Part shown: one piece after another, positions 5,482 through 5,517 of the stretch
Numbering within the stretch: the stretch's first letter is position 1
How the letters are laid out: every line of letters begins with the position of its first letter
Assembly: GCA_947628105.1 (NCBI GenBank)
Contig: CANQYN010000064.1
Location: forward strand, 1-5,517
Length of the DNA stretch: 5,517 nt
Origin: an uncultured Bacilli bacterium
GTDB lineage: Bacteria > Bacillota_I > Bacilli_A > RF39 > UBA660
Reading direction: 5' to 3'
The notes under the pieces: generated by a model
What the model was told of the DNA's origin: nothing
Database searches by the model: none
Seen by the model: only the letters and a program-made list of their open reading frames with translations
Translations under genes and position numbers: made by a program

Positions 5482-5517
5482 TGGTCGGGAAAACAGGATT
5501 TGAACCTGCAACCCCCT
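5482..5517 (-). tRNA. tRNA, 3' part only, probably tRNA-Pro
   Basis: The minus strand reads into a tRNA 3' end. It has a T arm with stem GCAGG/CCTGT (5509-5505 and 5497-5493, ending in a G-U pair) around the loop TTCAAAT, the acceptor 3' strand TTTCCCG (5492-5486), discriminator A, and an encoded CCA (5484-5482). The implied 5' acceptor strand CGGGAAA and the GGGG-rich variable region resemble Bacillus tRNA-Pro. The anticodon is outside the window, so the amino acid is inferred by resemblance only. The gene is cut by the window edge. Confidence 0.85.

Noticed and set aside
1..5517. CRISPR array, insertion sequence, phage or toxin-antitoxin module
   Set aside because: No spaced repeats, transposase, terminal inverted repeats or recognisable toxin/antitoxin motifs were seen. 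A tRNA lies at the right edge, but no integrase or attachment duplication accompanies it.

Overview
This is an AT-rich window from a low-GC Gram-positive bacterium. It looks like a member of Bacilli/Erysipelotrichia-type Firmicutes or a close relative. The basis is the very low GC content, strong Shine-Dalgarno sites of the GGAGG/GAGGTG type, the long form of hibernation factor HPF directly upstream of secA (a classic Firmicutes pair), SecA with a C-terminal zinc finger, and a tRNA with an encoded CCA end. All tryptophans I checked are TGG and the ORFs close under the standard code, so it is not a UGA-recoded mycoplasma. I cannot name the species.

Layout, in transcription order on the minus strand: mutY (4925-3879) and a DUF1003 membrane protein (start best set at 3861, end 3349) form a two-gene unit ending at a hairpin terminator (3250-3289). 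hpf (3212-2682) follows with its own promoter, whose -35 lies inside that terminator, and ends at a hairpin overlapping its stop codon. secA (start best set at 2552, end 63) follows behind a candidate promoter carrying a perfect 9-bp dyad. The first 62 bases lie downstream of secA and hold only a weak hairpin; prfB often sits here in relatives, but no coding start can be proven.

To the right of mutY, a divergent gene (5038-5427, plus strand, 129 aa) encodes a protein I do not recognise. It shares a back-to-back promoter region with mutY. It converges on a partial tRNA gene on the minus strand (5517-5482, most likely tRNA-Pro), and the two are separated by a strong bidirectional terminator hairpin that contains the protein gene's stop codon in its loop.

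The gene content is mostly core housekeeping: protein export, ribosome hibernation, oxidative DNA-damage repair and tRNA. I found no convincing undescribed multi-gene system. The most interesting items are the internal duplication in the unknown protein, the dyad and direct repeats at the secA promoter, and the compact overlaps of terminators with promoters or stop codons.
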